64,000 nt of DNA, from contig NZ_LMEE01000001.1 of assembly GCF_001425305.1 (NCBI RefSeq), positions 862,103-926,102 on the forward strand, written 5' to 3'. Source of the DNA: Phenylobacterium sp. Root1290 (GTDB lineage: Bacteria; Pseudomonadota; Alphaproteobacteria; Caulobacterales; Caulobacteraceae). The notes below the pieces were generated by a model. That model was not told where the DNA came from, did not search any database, and saw only the letters and a program-made list of their open reading frames with translations. The position numbers and the translations under genes were made by a program. Below are positions 1-11,059 of the stretch, piece after piece; position 1 is the first letter of the stretch; every line of letters starts with the position of its first letter.

Positions 1-307
1 CCTCGCCCGCCTCGATGCGGTCGAGCCGGGCCAGTGCGTCCGCCAGGCCAAGCACCTGGGCCACGCTGGCGCCAGGCGGCGGAGCCAGGGCCTGACGCAG
101 GACGCCGATGCGCCCGCGCACCGCGACGGCGCCGGCGGCGGGCGCGATCTCGCCCAGCATCAGCCGGATCAGCGTGGTCTTGCCCACGCCGTTGCGCCCC
201 ATGAGGCCGGTGCGTTCGGCCCCGAAGGCGAGGGTCAGGTCATCGAAAAGCGGATGGCCGTCAGGCGTTTTGTACGAAAGGCCGTCGAGCGTGAGGAAGG
301 CGGACAT
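1..307 (-). CDS. ABC-F family ATP-binding protein, N-terminal part (runs off the window)
   Basis: Reading leftward from ATG at 305-307, about 102 residues are visible before the window edge. They begin an ABC ATPase domain, with Walker A GRNGVGKTT at residues 37-45 followed by a stretch typical of the first nucleotide-binding domain of soluble ABC-F proteins. There is no membrane segment. ABC-F proteins generally act on the ribosome or in antibiotic resistance; the paralogue cannot be told from this fragment. No clear Shine-Dalgarno sequence precedes the start, so it is chosen from homology to the domain edge. It is divergent from ada. Confidence 0.8.
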   Translation of the reverse strand, partial: MSAFLTLDGLSYKTPDGHPLFDDLTLAFGAERTGLMGRNGVGKTTLIRLMLGEIAPAAGAVAVRGRIGVLRQALAPPPGASVAQVLGLADALARLDRIEAGE

Positions 308-313
308 GCGAAA

Positions 314-367
314 CCATGGACAGATTGACGTTCGGGACGAGGTGGATGTTCGTCGCGATGTCCATGG
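314..367. repeat. 9-bp inverted repeat in the ABC-F/ada intergenic region
   Basis: CCATGGACA at 314-322 is repeated in inverted orientation as TGTCCATGG at 359-367, with 36 bases between the arms. It lies just upstream of the ABC-F start and on the far side of the gap from ada. A regulatory role is possible but not shown. The rest of the gap (368-561) holds no gene I can support. Confidence 0.4.
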
Positions 368-561
368 CGGGGCCGTCTCCTTGCGGTGAGCGTCCGATAT
401 AGGGGCCGTCGCGCGGCTTCGCAAATCGCGGTTTCCGGACCTGGCGCTGCAGCGGCGCTTGCGATCGGCCCGCGCTGTGCGGATTTGAAAGCAAGAGCCG
501 GAGTTTCACGGTCCCGACGGGGGCCTATCCCATCGCTCACCAGATCGATGGAGCATTTGAG

Positions 562-1617
562 ATGCAGATCGCATTCGACACCGAGAGCGCCCGCTGGGCC
601 GCCCTCGCCGCCCGGGACGCCGCCGCCGACGGCGCGTTCTTCTATTCCGTGCGCACCACCGGCGTGTATTGCCGGCCGTCCTGCGCGGCCAGGCCCGCTC
701 GCCCCGAGAACGTCGCCTTCCACGCCAGCACCGCCGACGCCGAGGCCGCCGGCTTTCGCCCTTGCAAGCGCTGCAAGCCCGACCAGGCGCCGCTGGCGCA
801 GCGCAACGCCGCGGCGGTCGCGGCCGCCTGCCGGCTGGTCGAGAGCTCAGAGGAGCTTCCGGGCCTGGAAGCCCTGGCCGCCGGAGCCGGGCTGAGCCCG
901 TTCCACTTTCACCGGGTCTTCAAGTCGGTCACCGGCCTGACGCCGAAGGCATACGCCGACGCCCGCCGCGCCGAGCGGGTCCGCCAGGCGCTGGCCGGAA
1001 CCGGGACCATCACCGAGGCGATCTATGACGCCGGCTTCAACTCCGGCGGCCGATTCTACGAGCAGTCGCAGAAGGTGCTGGGCATGACCCCGACCCGGTT
1101 CCGGGCCGGCGGCGTGGCCGCGCAGATCCGGTTCGCGGTCGGCGAGTGTTCGCTTGGCTCGATCCTGGTCGCGGCCACCGAGAAGGGAGTCTGCGCCATC
1201 CTCTTCGGGGACGACCCGGACCACCTGGCGCGCGATCTGCAGGACCGTTTCGACAAGGCCGAACTGATCGGCGGCGATGCGGCGTTCGAGAAGCTGGTCG
1301 CCCAGGTCGTCGGCTTCGTCGAGCATCCTCGGCTGGGCCTGGACCTGCCGCTGGACGTGCGCGGGACCGCCTTCCAGCAGCGGGTCTGGCAGGCGCTGGC
1401 CGAGATCCCGGCCGGGGAAACCGCCAGCTACGCCACGGTCGCGGCGAAGATCGGCAAGCCGACGGCGATCCGCGCCGTGGCCCAGGCGTGCGCCGCCAAC
1501 GCGCTGGCCGTGGCCATTCCCTGCCATCGGGTGGTGCGCAACGACGGGGCGCTGTCGGGCTATCGTTGGGGCGTGGAACGCAAGCGCGCCCTGCTGGACC
1601 GCGAGGCGGCGGCATGA
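562..1617 (+). CDS. ada: Bifunctional Ada: methylphosphotriester-DNA sensor/regulator and O6-methylguanine-DNA methyltransferase
   Basis: This 351-residue protein has the full Ada architecture. An N-terminal Zn domain carries four cysteines (Cys37, 41, 68, 71, the first being the methyl-acceptor position), followed by an AraC-type helix-turn-helix (about residues 80-180) and a C-terminal MGMT domain with the PCHR active-site motif (Cys321). It repairs O6-methylguanine stoichiometrically and, when methylated on the N-terminal Cys, activates the adaptive response. GGAG precedes the ATG. The stop codon overlaps the start of the next gene (ATGA), so the two are translationally coupled. Known E. 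coli Ada has the same length and domain order. Confidence 0.95.
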   Translation: MQIAFDTESARWAALAARDAAADGAFFYSVRTTGVYCRPSCAARPARPENVAFHASTADAEAAGFRPCKRCKPDQAPLAQRNAAAVAAACRLVESSEELPGLEALAAGAGLSPFHFHRVFKSVTGLTPKAYADARRAERVRQALAGTGTITEAIYDAGFNSGGRFYEQSQKVLGMTPTRFRAGGVAAQIRFAVGECSLGSILVAATEKGVCAILFGDDPDHLARDLQDRFDKAELIGGDAAFEKLVAQVVGFVEHPRLGLDLPLDVRGTAFQQRVWQALAEIPAGETASYATVAAKIGKPTAIRAVAQACAANALAVAIPCHRVVRNDGALSGYRWGVERKRALLDREAAA

Positions 1618-2345
1618 GCGCGGCGGCTCTCCAACCCCCAGCCGGTGAAGGGCGCCTGGCGTCCTTCGACTGGCCGCAGGTCGAGCGCGACCTCGACGCC
1701 CAGGGGTCGGCGCTGTTGCCCGGCCTGCTGACGCCCGACGAGTGCGCGACGATCGCCGCCCTCTACGCCCGCGACGACGGCTTCCGCAGCCGGGTGGTGA
1801 TGAGCCGCCACGGGTTCGGGCGCGGCGAATACCGATACTTCGCCTATCCCCTGCCCGCCCTGGTCGGCGGCCTGCGGACGCGGCTCTATCCGCGTCTGGT
1901 CCCGATCGCCAACCGCTGGAACGAGGCCATGGGGATCGCCGTGCGCTATCCCGCCGACCACGCCGCCTTCCTGGAGCGCTGCCACGCCGCCGGCCAGCAG
2001 AGGCCCACGCCGCTGCTGCTGCAGTACGGCCCCGGCGACTTCAACTGCCTGCACCAGGACCTCTATGGCGAGCACGTATTCCCGCTGCAGGTCGCGGTGC
2101 TGCTGTCGGAGCCGGGCCGCGACTTCACCGGCGGCGAGTTCGTGCTGACCGAACAGCGGCCGCGCATGCAGTCGCGGGTGGAGGTCGCACCGCTGCGCCA
2201 GGGCGACGGGCTGATCTTCGCGGTCCACCATCGGCCAGTGCGCGGAACCCGCGGCAGCTATCGCGTCACCATGCGTCACGGCGTCAGCCAGCTGCGCAGC
2301 GGCCAGCGCCACACCCTGGGCGTCATCTTTCACGACGCGTCGTGA
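1614..2345 (+). CDS. 2OG-Fe(II) oxygenase (prolyl-4-hydroxylase-like fold) coupled to ada
   Basis: The protein has 243 residues, starting at the ATG that overlaps the ada stop by four bases; the open frame continues upstream only inside ada. The iron ligands are visible as His147-x-Asp149 and a distal His222, with Arg232 ten residues later, in the order expected for 2-oxoglutarate dioxygenases. The spacing and surrounding sequence resemble the P4Hc-type family rather than E. coli AlkB. Coupling to ada suggests a part in the response to alkylation damage; this is inferred from context. The substrate is unknown. Confidence 0.85.
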   Translation: MSAAALQPPAGEGRLASFDWPQVERDLDAQGSALLPGLLTPDECATIAALYARDDGFRSRVVMSRHGFGRGEYRYFAYPLPALVGGLRTRLYPRLVPIANRWNEAMGIAVRYPADHAAFLERCHAAGQQRPTPLLLQYGPGDFNCLHQDLYGEHVFPLQVAVLLSEPGRDFTGGEFVLTEQRPRMQSRVEVAPLRQGDGLIFAVHHRPVRGTRGSYRVTMRHGVSQLRSGQRHTLGVIFHDAS

Positions 2346-2352
2346 CCGCGAA

Positions 2353-2369
2353 CGCCTGAAATTCAGGCG
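2353..2369. repeat. 17-bp near-perfect palindrome upstream of the dipeptidase gene
   Basis: CGCCTGAA (2353-2360) and TTCAGGCG (2362-2369) flank a single central A. It starts 7 bases after the oxygenase stop and ends 87 bases before the dipeptidase start. There is no T-run, and a one-base loop is too tight for a normal hairpin, so a protein-binding site is more likely than a terminator. Confidence 0.45.
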
Positions 2370-2456
2370 CCGCGCCGACGCAGGGCAACTGAGGCTTGCG
2401 CAGACTCTCCGGAATGCTGAAGGTTCGCGCCATTCAGGTTTCGGGGAGTGGCGTTC

Positions 2457-3674
2457 GTGCTCAAGTTTGGTCTTCCGCTCGCGGTTCTGTTGGCGAGCGC
2501 TTCGCCTGTCCTGGCCCAGGCTCCCAAGGTGAAGCCCGAGACCAAGATCCTGCACGAGAACCTGATCGTGCTGGACACCCACTTCGACACCCCGGCCAAC
2601 GAGGCGAACCCCAGCTTCGACATCCGCGCCCGCAACAAGGTCGAGGACGGCAGCCAGGTCGATTATCCGCGGATGGTCGAGGGCGGCGTCGATGGCGGCT
2701 TCTTCGTGGTCTTCACGCCGCAGGGCGCCAACACCAAGGAAGGCAACATCGCCGCGCGCGACCATGCCCTGCTGCGGACCATGGTCATCCACGAGATGGT
2801 CGCCAAGAACGACGATATCTTCGCCCTGGCGACCAAGGCCGACGAGGCCGCGGCGATCAGCCAGAGCGGCAAGCGGTTCGTCTACATCAGCATGGAGAAC
2901 GGCTCGCCGGTCGCCGGCGACCTGACGCTGATGAAGACCTTCTACGACATGGGCGTGCGAATGATCTCGCCCGTCCACTTCGCCAACAACGACCTGGCCG
3001 ACAGCGCCACCGATCCGAAGGGGCCCATCCACGGCGGACTGTCGGCGCAGGGCAAGCAGTTCGTCGCCGAGGCCAACCGTCTGGGCATGCTGCTCGACGC
3101 CAGCCACGCTTCCGACCTGGTGCTGGACCAGATGCTGGACCTGTCCAAGGCCCCGATCATCCTCTCGCACTCGGGCGCCAAGGCGATCTACAACCACCCG
3201 CGCAACGTCCCCGACGACCTGCTGCGCAAGCTGGCGGCCAAGGGCGGGGTGATCCAGATCAACGCCTTCTCCGGCTACATGAAGGACATGCCGGACATTC
3301 CCGAGCGGCGGGCGGCGCTGGCCGAGCTCAACAAGGCCTATGGCCCGGCGCGCGACATCCCGGCCGACAAGCGCGACGCCTATCGCGCCGCGCGCAAGGC
3401 GATCGAGGACAAGTACCCGATGCCGCGGGCCAATATGGACGACCTGATGAAGCACATCCTGCACGCGGCCCAGGTCGCCGGTAAGGATCACATCGGTGTT
3501 TCCGGCGACTTCGACGGCGGCGGCGGCATCGAGGGCTTCGACGACATCACCTACTTCCCCGCCCTGACCGAGCGCCTGGTCGCGGCCGGATTCAGCAAGG
3601 AAGACCTGGCCAAGTTCTGGGGCGGCAACGCCCTGCGCGTGCTCAAGCAGGCGGACGAACTGAAGGCGAACTAG
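2457..3674 (+). CDS. Exported membrane dipeptidase (peptidase M19 family)
   Basis: This 405-residue zinc dipeptidase is of the renal-dipeptidase family. I chose GTG at 2457 because GGGGAG lies 8 bases upstream; a GTG at 2448 would overlap that ribosome site. The first 20 or so residues form a signal peptide ending in VLAQ, so the enzyme is periplasmic or secreted. Zn-site motifs are visible: LDTHFD near the N-terminus, SMENGSP, ILSHSGAK and the GDFDGGGG segment near the C-terminus. Family members cleave dipeptides, often with a D-residue at the C-terminal side. It stands alone between two promoter-sized gaps. Confidence 0.92.
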   Translation: MLKFGLPLAVLLASASPVLAQAPKVKPETKILHENLIVLDTHFDTPANEANPSFDIRARNKVEDGSQVDYPRMVEGGVDGGFFVVFTPQGANTKEGNIAARDHALLRTMVIHEMVAKNDDIFALATKADEAAAISQSGKRFVYISMENGSPVAGDLTLMKTFYDMGVRMISPVHFANNDLADSATDPKGPIHGGLSAQGKQFVAEANRLGMLLDASHASDLVLDQMLDLSKAPIILSHSGAKAIYNHPRNVPDDLLRKLAAKGGVIQINAFSGYMKDMPDIPERRAALAELNKAYGPARDIPADKRDAYRAARKAIEDKYPMPRANMDDLMKHILHAAQVAGKDHIGVSGDFDGGGGIEGFDDITYFPALTERLVAAGFSKEDLAKFWGGNALRVLKQADELKAN

Positions 3675-3737
3675 CTGCCGCTTGCCTGACGCGGCGGCGA
3701 CGGGCGCAGGCTCCTTCGAAACCTCGGAGGGCCTGCG

Positions 3738-4541
3738 ATGTACGAACACCTCGAGCTGCGCCAGGACGGCGACGTCGTCTGGGCGACCATGAACCGGCCC
3801 GAGCGGCTGAACGCCCTCAACCGCAAGCTGGTCGAGGAACTGCGCGACTTCTTCGTGGGGCTCTATTGGCGGCGCGACGTGCGGGTGGTGGTGCTGGCCG
3901 GCGCCGGCGGGGCGTTCTGCGCCGGGCTGGACCTCAAGGAGCGCAACTCCGCCGCGCCGGGCGGCCGTTCGGTCGGGGCCAGCCTGACCGGCCAGCGGCA
4001 GATCAGCGAGATCGTCATCGCCATGCGCCGTTGCCCGCAGCCGATCATCGCCTGCGTCGACGGGGCGGCCAGCGGCGGCGGCTTCGCCCTGGCGCTGGCC
4101 TCGGACATCCGGATCGCCACGCCGCGCACCCGCATGAACGCCGCCTTCATCCGCATCGGGCTGTCGGCCTGCGATATCGGGGTCAGCTACTTCCTGCCGC
4201 GGATGGTCGGCTCGTCGGTGGCGGCCGAGTACATGCTGACCGGCCGCTTCATCGACGCCGAGCGCGCCTATCAACTGGGCCTGGTCAGTCGGGTGGTCGC
4301 GCCCGAGGCTATGCAAGCCGAGGCGCAGAGCTTCGCCGCCGACATGCTGCACGCCACCCCGCTCGGCCTGCGCCTGACCAAGGAGGCGCTGAACCACGCC
4401 ATCGACGCGCAAGGCTTGGAGGCGACCATCGCCATGGAGGACCGCAACCAGATCCTCGCCAGCCTGGACGGCGACTTCGGCGAGGGGGTCGCGGCGTTCC
4501 TGGAAAAGCGCCCGCCCAACTACGAGCGGCGCGAGGGCTAG
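3738..4541 (+). CDS. Enoyl-CoA hydratase/isomerase (crotonase) family protein
   Basis: The 267-residue crotonase-fold protein begins at an ATG with CGGAGG nine bases upstream. The oxyanion-hole segments are clear: GAFCAGLDLKE (about residues 55-65) and the glycine-rich GAASGGGFALALASD (about 108-122). Residues at the usual catalytic-acid positions are not the standard hydratase glutamates (IRIGLSACDIGVSYFLP region), so the exact reaction on the acyl-CoA cannot be assigned. It converges on the amidohydrolase gene with an 11-base gap. Confidence 0.88.
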   Translation: MYEHLELRQDGDVVWATMNRPERLNALNRKLVEELRDFFVGLYWRRDVRVVVLAGAGGAFCAGLDLKERNSAAPGGRSVGASLTGQRQISEIVIAMRRCPQPIIACVDGAASGGGFALALASDIRIATPRTRMNAAFIRIGLSACDIGVSYFLPRMVGSSVAAEYMLTGRFIDAERAYQLGLVSRVVAPEAMQAEAQSFAADMLHATPLGLRLTKEALNHAIDAQGLEATIAMEDRNQILASLDGDFGEGVAAFLEKRPPNYERREG

Positions 4542-4552
4542 GCCGCGAGAGC

Positions 4553-6211
4553 CTAGGTACAGACCACGCCCGACCGCGCCTCGGTATAGGCGCCGGCCGT
4601 GTAGGCCACCTCGCCGTTGACCAGCACCGTGTCGATGCCGCGTGCGTCGCGGACGTAGCGCATGCCCTCGCCCGGCATGTCGAACACTGGCCGCTCTTCA
4701 CCCCGGTCGATGGTGTCGGGATCGAAGATCACGATGTCGGCGGCATGGCCGGGCGTCAGGCGCCCCCTGCCCTCCAAGCCCCAGATGTCTGCCGTCTCGG
4801 CGGTGATCTTGCGGACGGCCTGCTCGAGGCTGAGACCGCCCGACTTGCGGACGAACTCGCTGAACAGGTAGCCGGTGTCGCCATAGGTCGAGAACGAGGC
4901 GATGTGCGCGCCGCCGTCGCTGGCCCCGATATGGACCAGCGGATGGGCCAGCATCGGGCCGATTCGGTCGGTGGCCTCGTGGCCCATGTCCGCCGCCAGG
5001 AAGGCGACGTCGAGGCCGTGTTCCAGCGAGATGTCGATGAGCGCCTGGGCCGGAACCTGGCCGCGCTCGGCGGCGATTTCGCCCAGGGCCCGGCCGACCA
5101 TCTGCGCCGGCGCGGCGTCGCCGCCGCGCACGATCAGTCCGCCCATCATCCGCTGGCCGCCGTCGGCGCCCAGGTCCTCGACCATCTTGGCGACGGTTTC
5201 CGGGTCGTTGAGCGCGTGGAGCCGCGCCTCCAGCGGCTGGCGAAGCACACGCACCCAGCGCGGCAGGCGCGCGAAGAACAGGCTGGGCCGCAGCAATGAG
5301 AAGCTGATGTCGATCGGCCGGGTCTGCATCTGCGGCCAGACCCGCGCGCCGCGGGCGAACTGTTCCTCGACCCGAGCCAGGATCCGCGGGGCGTTGTCCG
5401 GCGTCGAGGTGTTGTCGAACACCGGAGAGAAGGTGGTCGGGATGCCGTGCTTCAGCGACAGCTCCGACAGCTGATCGATGCGCGCGATGGTGATGTCGAC
5501 GTCGTAGAACTCCGGCACGCACTGGAGCATGCGGCCGAACTCCCCCAGCACCGCCGAGAGGGCGTCCAGTTCGGGGAAGTCGGCGAACCGGCTCGGCACC
5601 GGGCGGCCGTGCTCATCCAGGTCGACGAAGCTGGTCGAGAGCCCCACGGCCCCAGCCTTCAGGCATTCGCGCAGGACGTCCTGCATCGCGGCGACCTCAT
5701 CGGGCGTGGCCGTGCGCTGCTGCGCCGCCTCGCCCATCACCCACAGGCGGATGACGCTGTGGCCGACCAGCGGCGCGACATTGATCGAGAGGTTGCGGGC
5801 GATGGCGTCGCGATAGCCGGCGAAGTCCTCCCAGGTCCAGTCGAAGGCCTGGGTGAAGGCTTCCGGCGGCATCTCCTCGATCTGCTGGAACATGCCGACG
5901 ACCTTGGGCCGGTCAGCCGCTTTCAGCGGGGCCAGCGACAGCGAGCAGTTGCCCGGCACGATGCAGGTGACCCCGTGCTCCAGGGCCGGACGCGCCGCGC
6001 CGTCCCACAGCAGCTGGACGTCGAAGTGAGTGTGCGGATCGATGAAGCCAGGCGCCACCACCCGGCCGCCGGCGTCGATCTCTCGCCTGGCCGAACCGCT
6101 CACCGTCCCGACAGCGGCGATCAGGCCGTTCTTGACCGCGACATCGCCCCTGAAGCCGGCTTCTCCCGACCCGTCAACCACGAGCCCGTTACGCACGATT
6201 ACGTCGAACAT
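4553..6211 (-). CDS. N-acyl-D-amino-acid deacylase-like amidohydrolase
   Basis: This is a 552-residue metal-dependent amidohydrolase of the D-aminoacylase group. The metal-site HTHFD motif sits in GFIDPHTHFD near residue 60, and a late GASDGGAH motif carries the conserved Asp. The C-terminal part closes with the usual beta-sandwich (VFDMPGEG, VLVNGEVA). It has no signal peptide, so it is cytoplasmic. Family members hydrolyse N-acyl D-amino acids or related amides; many annotated so are untested. It is the last gene of a three-gene operon and overlaps the preceding gene by 13 bases. Confidence 0.88.
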   Translation of the reverse strand: MFDVIVRNGLVVDGSGEAGFRGDVAVKNGLIAAVGTVSGSARREIDAGGRVVAPGFIDPHTHFDVQLLWDGAARPALEHGVTCIVPGNCSLSLAPLKAADRPKVVGMFQQIEEMPPEAFTQAFDWTWEDFAGYRDAIARNLSINVAPLVGHSVIRLWVMGEAAQQRTATPDEVAAMQDVLRECLKAGAVGLSTSFVDLDEHGRPVPSRFADFPELDALSAVLGEFGRMLQCVPEFYDVDITIARIDQLSELSLKHGIPTTFSPVFDNTSTPDNAPRILARVEEQFARGARVWPQMQTRPIDISFSLLRPSLFFARLPRWVRVLRQPLEARLHALNDPETVAKMVEDLGADGGQRMMGGLIVRGGDAAPAQMVGRALGEIAAERGQVPAQALIDISLEHGLDVAFLAADMGHEATDRIGPMLAHPLVHIGASDGGAHIASFSTYGDTGYLFSEFVRKSGGLSLEQAVRKITAETADIWGLEGRGRLTPGHAADIVIFDPDTIDRGEERPVFDMPGEGMRYVRDARGIDTVLVNGEVAYTAGAYTEARSGVVCT

Positions 6212-6420
6212 GCTCCCTCCAACAGCTTGCGCCAGGAATGCCCGGCCAGTTCGTCCAGGTGCGCCGCCCCGCAGGCGGCCATGAGTTCCAGGCCCTTCTC
6301 GGCCTCCAGCACAACGACGCCCTCGGTCCCGCCCGGATAGCGAAGACGCAGCACCAGTTCGGCCGCGCCGTCGTGACCGGCCGCAATCTCCGCCCCGGCG
6401 ATCACGGCCTCTTCGCTCAT
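6199..6420 (-). CDS. Small conserved-looking hypothetical protein (73 aa)
   Basis: This acidic cytoplasmic protein has 73 residues with no signal peptide or membrane segment. The sequence alternates a short basic-hydrophobic strand (LVLRLRYPGG) with helical stretches, suggesting a small alpha/beta fold. Start and stop overlap both neighbours (ATGA with the upstream gene, 13 bases with the amidohydrolase), so it is made with them. I do not recognise a family. Confidence 0.7.
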   Translation of the reverse strand: MSEEAVIAGAEIAAGHDGAAELVLRLRYPGGTEGVVVLEAEKGLELMAACGAAHLDELAGHSWRKLLEGACST

Positions 6421-6623
6421 CGCCGCGGCGGCTCCACGAACACCACGTCGCTGCCGAGGATCAGCCCGGCCGGCTTGCGCATCGCGAAGATGTGGAGGTT
6501 CCAGCTGCGGATCTGATCGACGGCGCTGTCCAGCGGCTCGCCCGGCAAGGCGCGGGCGGCGATGTCCTGCACGCTCTCGCCGGCCATCGGGGTCACGAAG
6601 CGCCGCTGTATGGTAAGGTCCAT
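6417..6623 (-). CDS. Small protein with LysM-like pattern (68 aa)
   Basis: This 68-residue protein is the first gene of the operon with the amidohydrolase. GGAGGAAG lies just before its ATG. The pattern AGESVQDIAARALPG ... LILGSDVVFV resembles a LysM domain (the 'GDSLWDIA ... G..I..P' layout), but there is no signal peptide, so a peptidoglycan role is unlikely. It may be a small adaptor or chaperone for the downstream enzyme; that is a guess from operon position only. Confidence 0.65.
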   Translation of the reverse strand: MDLTIQRRFVTPMAGESVQDIAARALPGEPLDSAVDQIRSWNLHIFAMRKPAGLILGSDVVFVEPPRR

Positions 6624-6771
6624 GGGCTTCCTCCGGTCTTGTCGGACGAAAGCGTGCTCGGCCCTCCGCCGCGTAAGTCGAGGGGAAATCGCGCGCCTGC
6701 TGACAACACTGCTGACAGGTTTGTGCGCGCCGCGCGCTAGAACCTGCCGGTGATATCGCCGCAGCGGGTTT

Positions 6772-6786
6772 GTTCCCCGAATGTTC
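6772..6786 (+). promoter_or_regulatory. SOS box (LexA operator) upstream of uvrA
   Basis: GTTC at 6772-6775 and GTTC at 6783-6786 are separated by exactly seven bases, which is the direct-repeat LexA operator of alphaproteobacteria. It lies 82 bases before the uvrA ATG, within promoter range. The remainder of the 6624-6868 gap shows no gene. Confidence 0.9.
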
Positions 6787-6868
6787 CCGTGTTATCGGTG
6801 AGTCTCGGAACTACATTGGACGGGAGCCGCTGAGGGCATCGGCGGCTGAAAGCGTTTTCCGGAAAAAC

Positions 6869-9762
<2,894 letters not shown>

Positions 9763-9766
<4 letters not shown>

Positions 9767-10308
9767 CGCCCGCCGAACAGCGGCAGGGTGTCGGGGGCCA
9801 GCGCGCCCTCGATCTCCAGCATGCGCAGCTTGGTGTCCGCCCCGCCGGGCGCCGAGAACCCGCCCTTGCGGCCGCCTGCAGCCAGGATGCGGTGGCAGGG
9901 CACGACGATGGGCCAGGGGTTCGCGCCCAGGGCCTGGCCCACGGCGCGGGACAGGCTGATGTCCCCAAGGCGCCTGGCGATGTCGCCGTAGGTCAGCGTC
10001 TGACCGGGCGGGATGGCGCGGGAAATCGCATAGACCTGTGCCGCCAGTGGTGCGACGTGGCCGTCGTCGAGCTGCACTTCCCGCAGATCGCGCTTCTCGC
10101 CGCGCAACAGCGCCTGCATGCCGGCGATGGCCTCGGCGACGGGCCCCGGCGGCTCGCCTTCGGGTGCGTCGGGGTGGCGGCGCGCGATGCGGGCGCGCGG
10201 ATCGCCGCCCTCGGTCAACGGCAGCATGACGCCGGTCAGTCCCACAGCGTTCCAGGCGACGCCGCAAAGGCCGATGGCGGTGTCGAACAGGGCGAAACCT
10301 TCGGACAT
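9763..10308 (-). CDS. ogt: Methylated-DNA--protein-cysteine methyltransferase (Ogt type)
   Basis: This stand-alone 181-residue MGMT removes alkyl groups from O6-alkylguanine. The active site PCHR is near residue 138, followed by [12 protein letters not shown] for the substrate loop. The N-terminal half is the usual short alpha/beta domain. It is the second MGMT in the window (see ada), which is common: a constitutive Ogt and an inducible Ada. The ATG at 10308 has AGGAT 7-8 bases upstream. The last four bases overlap uvrA tail to tail. Confidence 0.93.
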
Positions 10309-10447
10309 GGCGAGGATCCTAGCACCGCGCCGCGCCGTCCGCTGGCGGCATTCGGACTCTCACCCTGGCGCAGCGTGATCGGGCTTGCTTTCAAACAGGC
10401 GTTCGAAATAGCCTCGCCGCATACTTAGAGAATTAGGGAGCGACCCA

Positions 10448-11059
10448 ATGAAACTTTACGGCGCGCCGATGCCGGCGCCGAACCCCCGCCGCGTGCGCAT
10501 TTTCCTGGCCGAGAAGGGCATCGACCTGGCCGAGACGCCGGTCAACATGATGAAGCGCGAGCATAAGTCGTCGGACTTCCGCGCCAAGAACTCGATGGGC
10601 CAGCTGCCGACGCTGGAGCTGGACGACGGGACCTGCATTTCCGAGACCGTCGCGATCTGCCGCTACTTCGAAGAGACCAACCCCGAGACGCCGCTGTTCG
10701 GCCGGACGGCGGTCGAGAAGGCGCTGATCGACCAGTGGATCCGCCGTGTCGAGTTCGCGGTGATGATGCCGGTCGGCAATTTCTGGCGGCACGCCCATCC
10801 ATATACGGCCGCGCTGCTGACGCAGTTCAAGGACTTCGGCGAGTCCAACAAGGAGACCTATCAGGGCGCTCAGAAGTACCTCGACCGCGAACTGGCGGGT
10901 CGTGAGTTTCTGGTCGGCGACACCTACACCATGGCCGACATCTGCCTGCTCTCGACGGTCGACTTCGCCGAATGGATCGGCCTGCCGGTCGAGGACGAGT
11001 TCGAGAACCTGAAGGCGTGGCGCGAGCGGGTGAAAGCCCGGCCGAGCGCGACCGCCTAG
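10448..11059 (+). CDS. Glutathione S-transferase family protein
   Basis: This 203-residue GST has an N-terminal thioredoxin-like domain (MKLYGAPMPAPNPRRVRIFL) with the glutathione-binding NSMGQLPTLELDDG ... SETVAI segment containing the cis-proline, and an all-helical C-terminal domain with YTMADICLLSTVDFA. It probably conjugates or reduces small electrophiles using glutathione in the cytoplasm. The substrate is not predictable. AGGGAG precedes the ATG. It converges on the next gene with a four-base CTAG overlap. Confidence 0.92.
   Translation: MKLYGAPMPAPNPRRVRIFLAEKGIDLAETPVNMMKREHKSSDFRAKNSMGQLPTLELDDGTCISETVAICRYFEETNPETPLFGRTAVEKALIDQWIRRVEFAVMMPVGNFWRHAHPYTAALLTQFKDFGESNKETYQGAQKYLDRELAGREFLVGDTYTMADICLLSTVDFAEWIGLPVEDEFENLKAWRERVKARPSATA

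Noticed and set aside
2448..2456. GTG at 2448 as the dipeptidase start
   Set aside because: It sits within the ribosome-binding sequence GGGGAG; GTG 2457 has correct spacing and a clean signal peptide.
1560..4412. Very long open frame (950 codons) on the minus strand
   Set aside because: It lies antisense to three well-supported genes (oxygenase, dipeptidase, crotonase) and has no family features. High GC third positions leave such antisense frames open.
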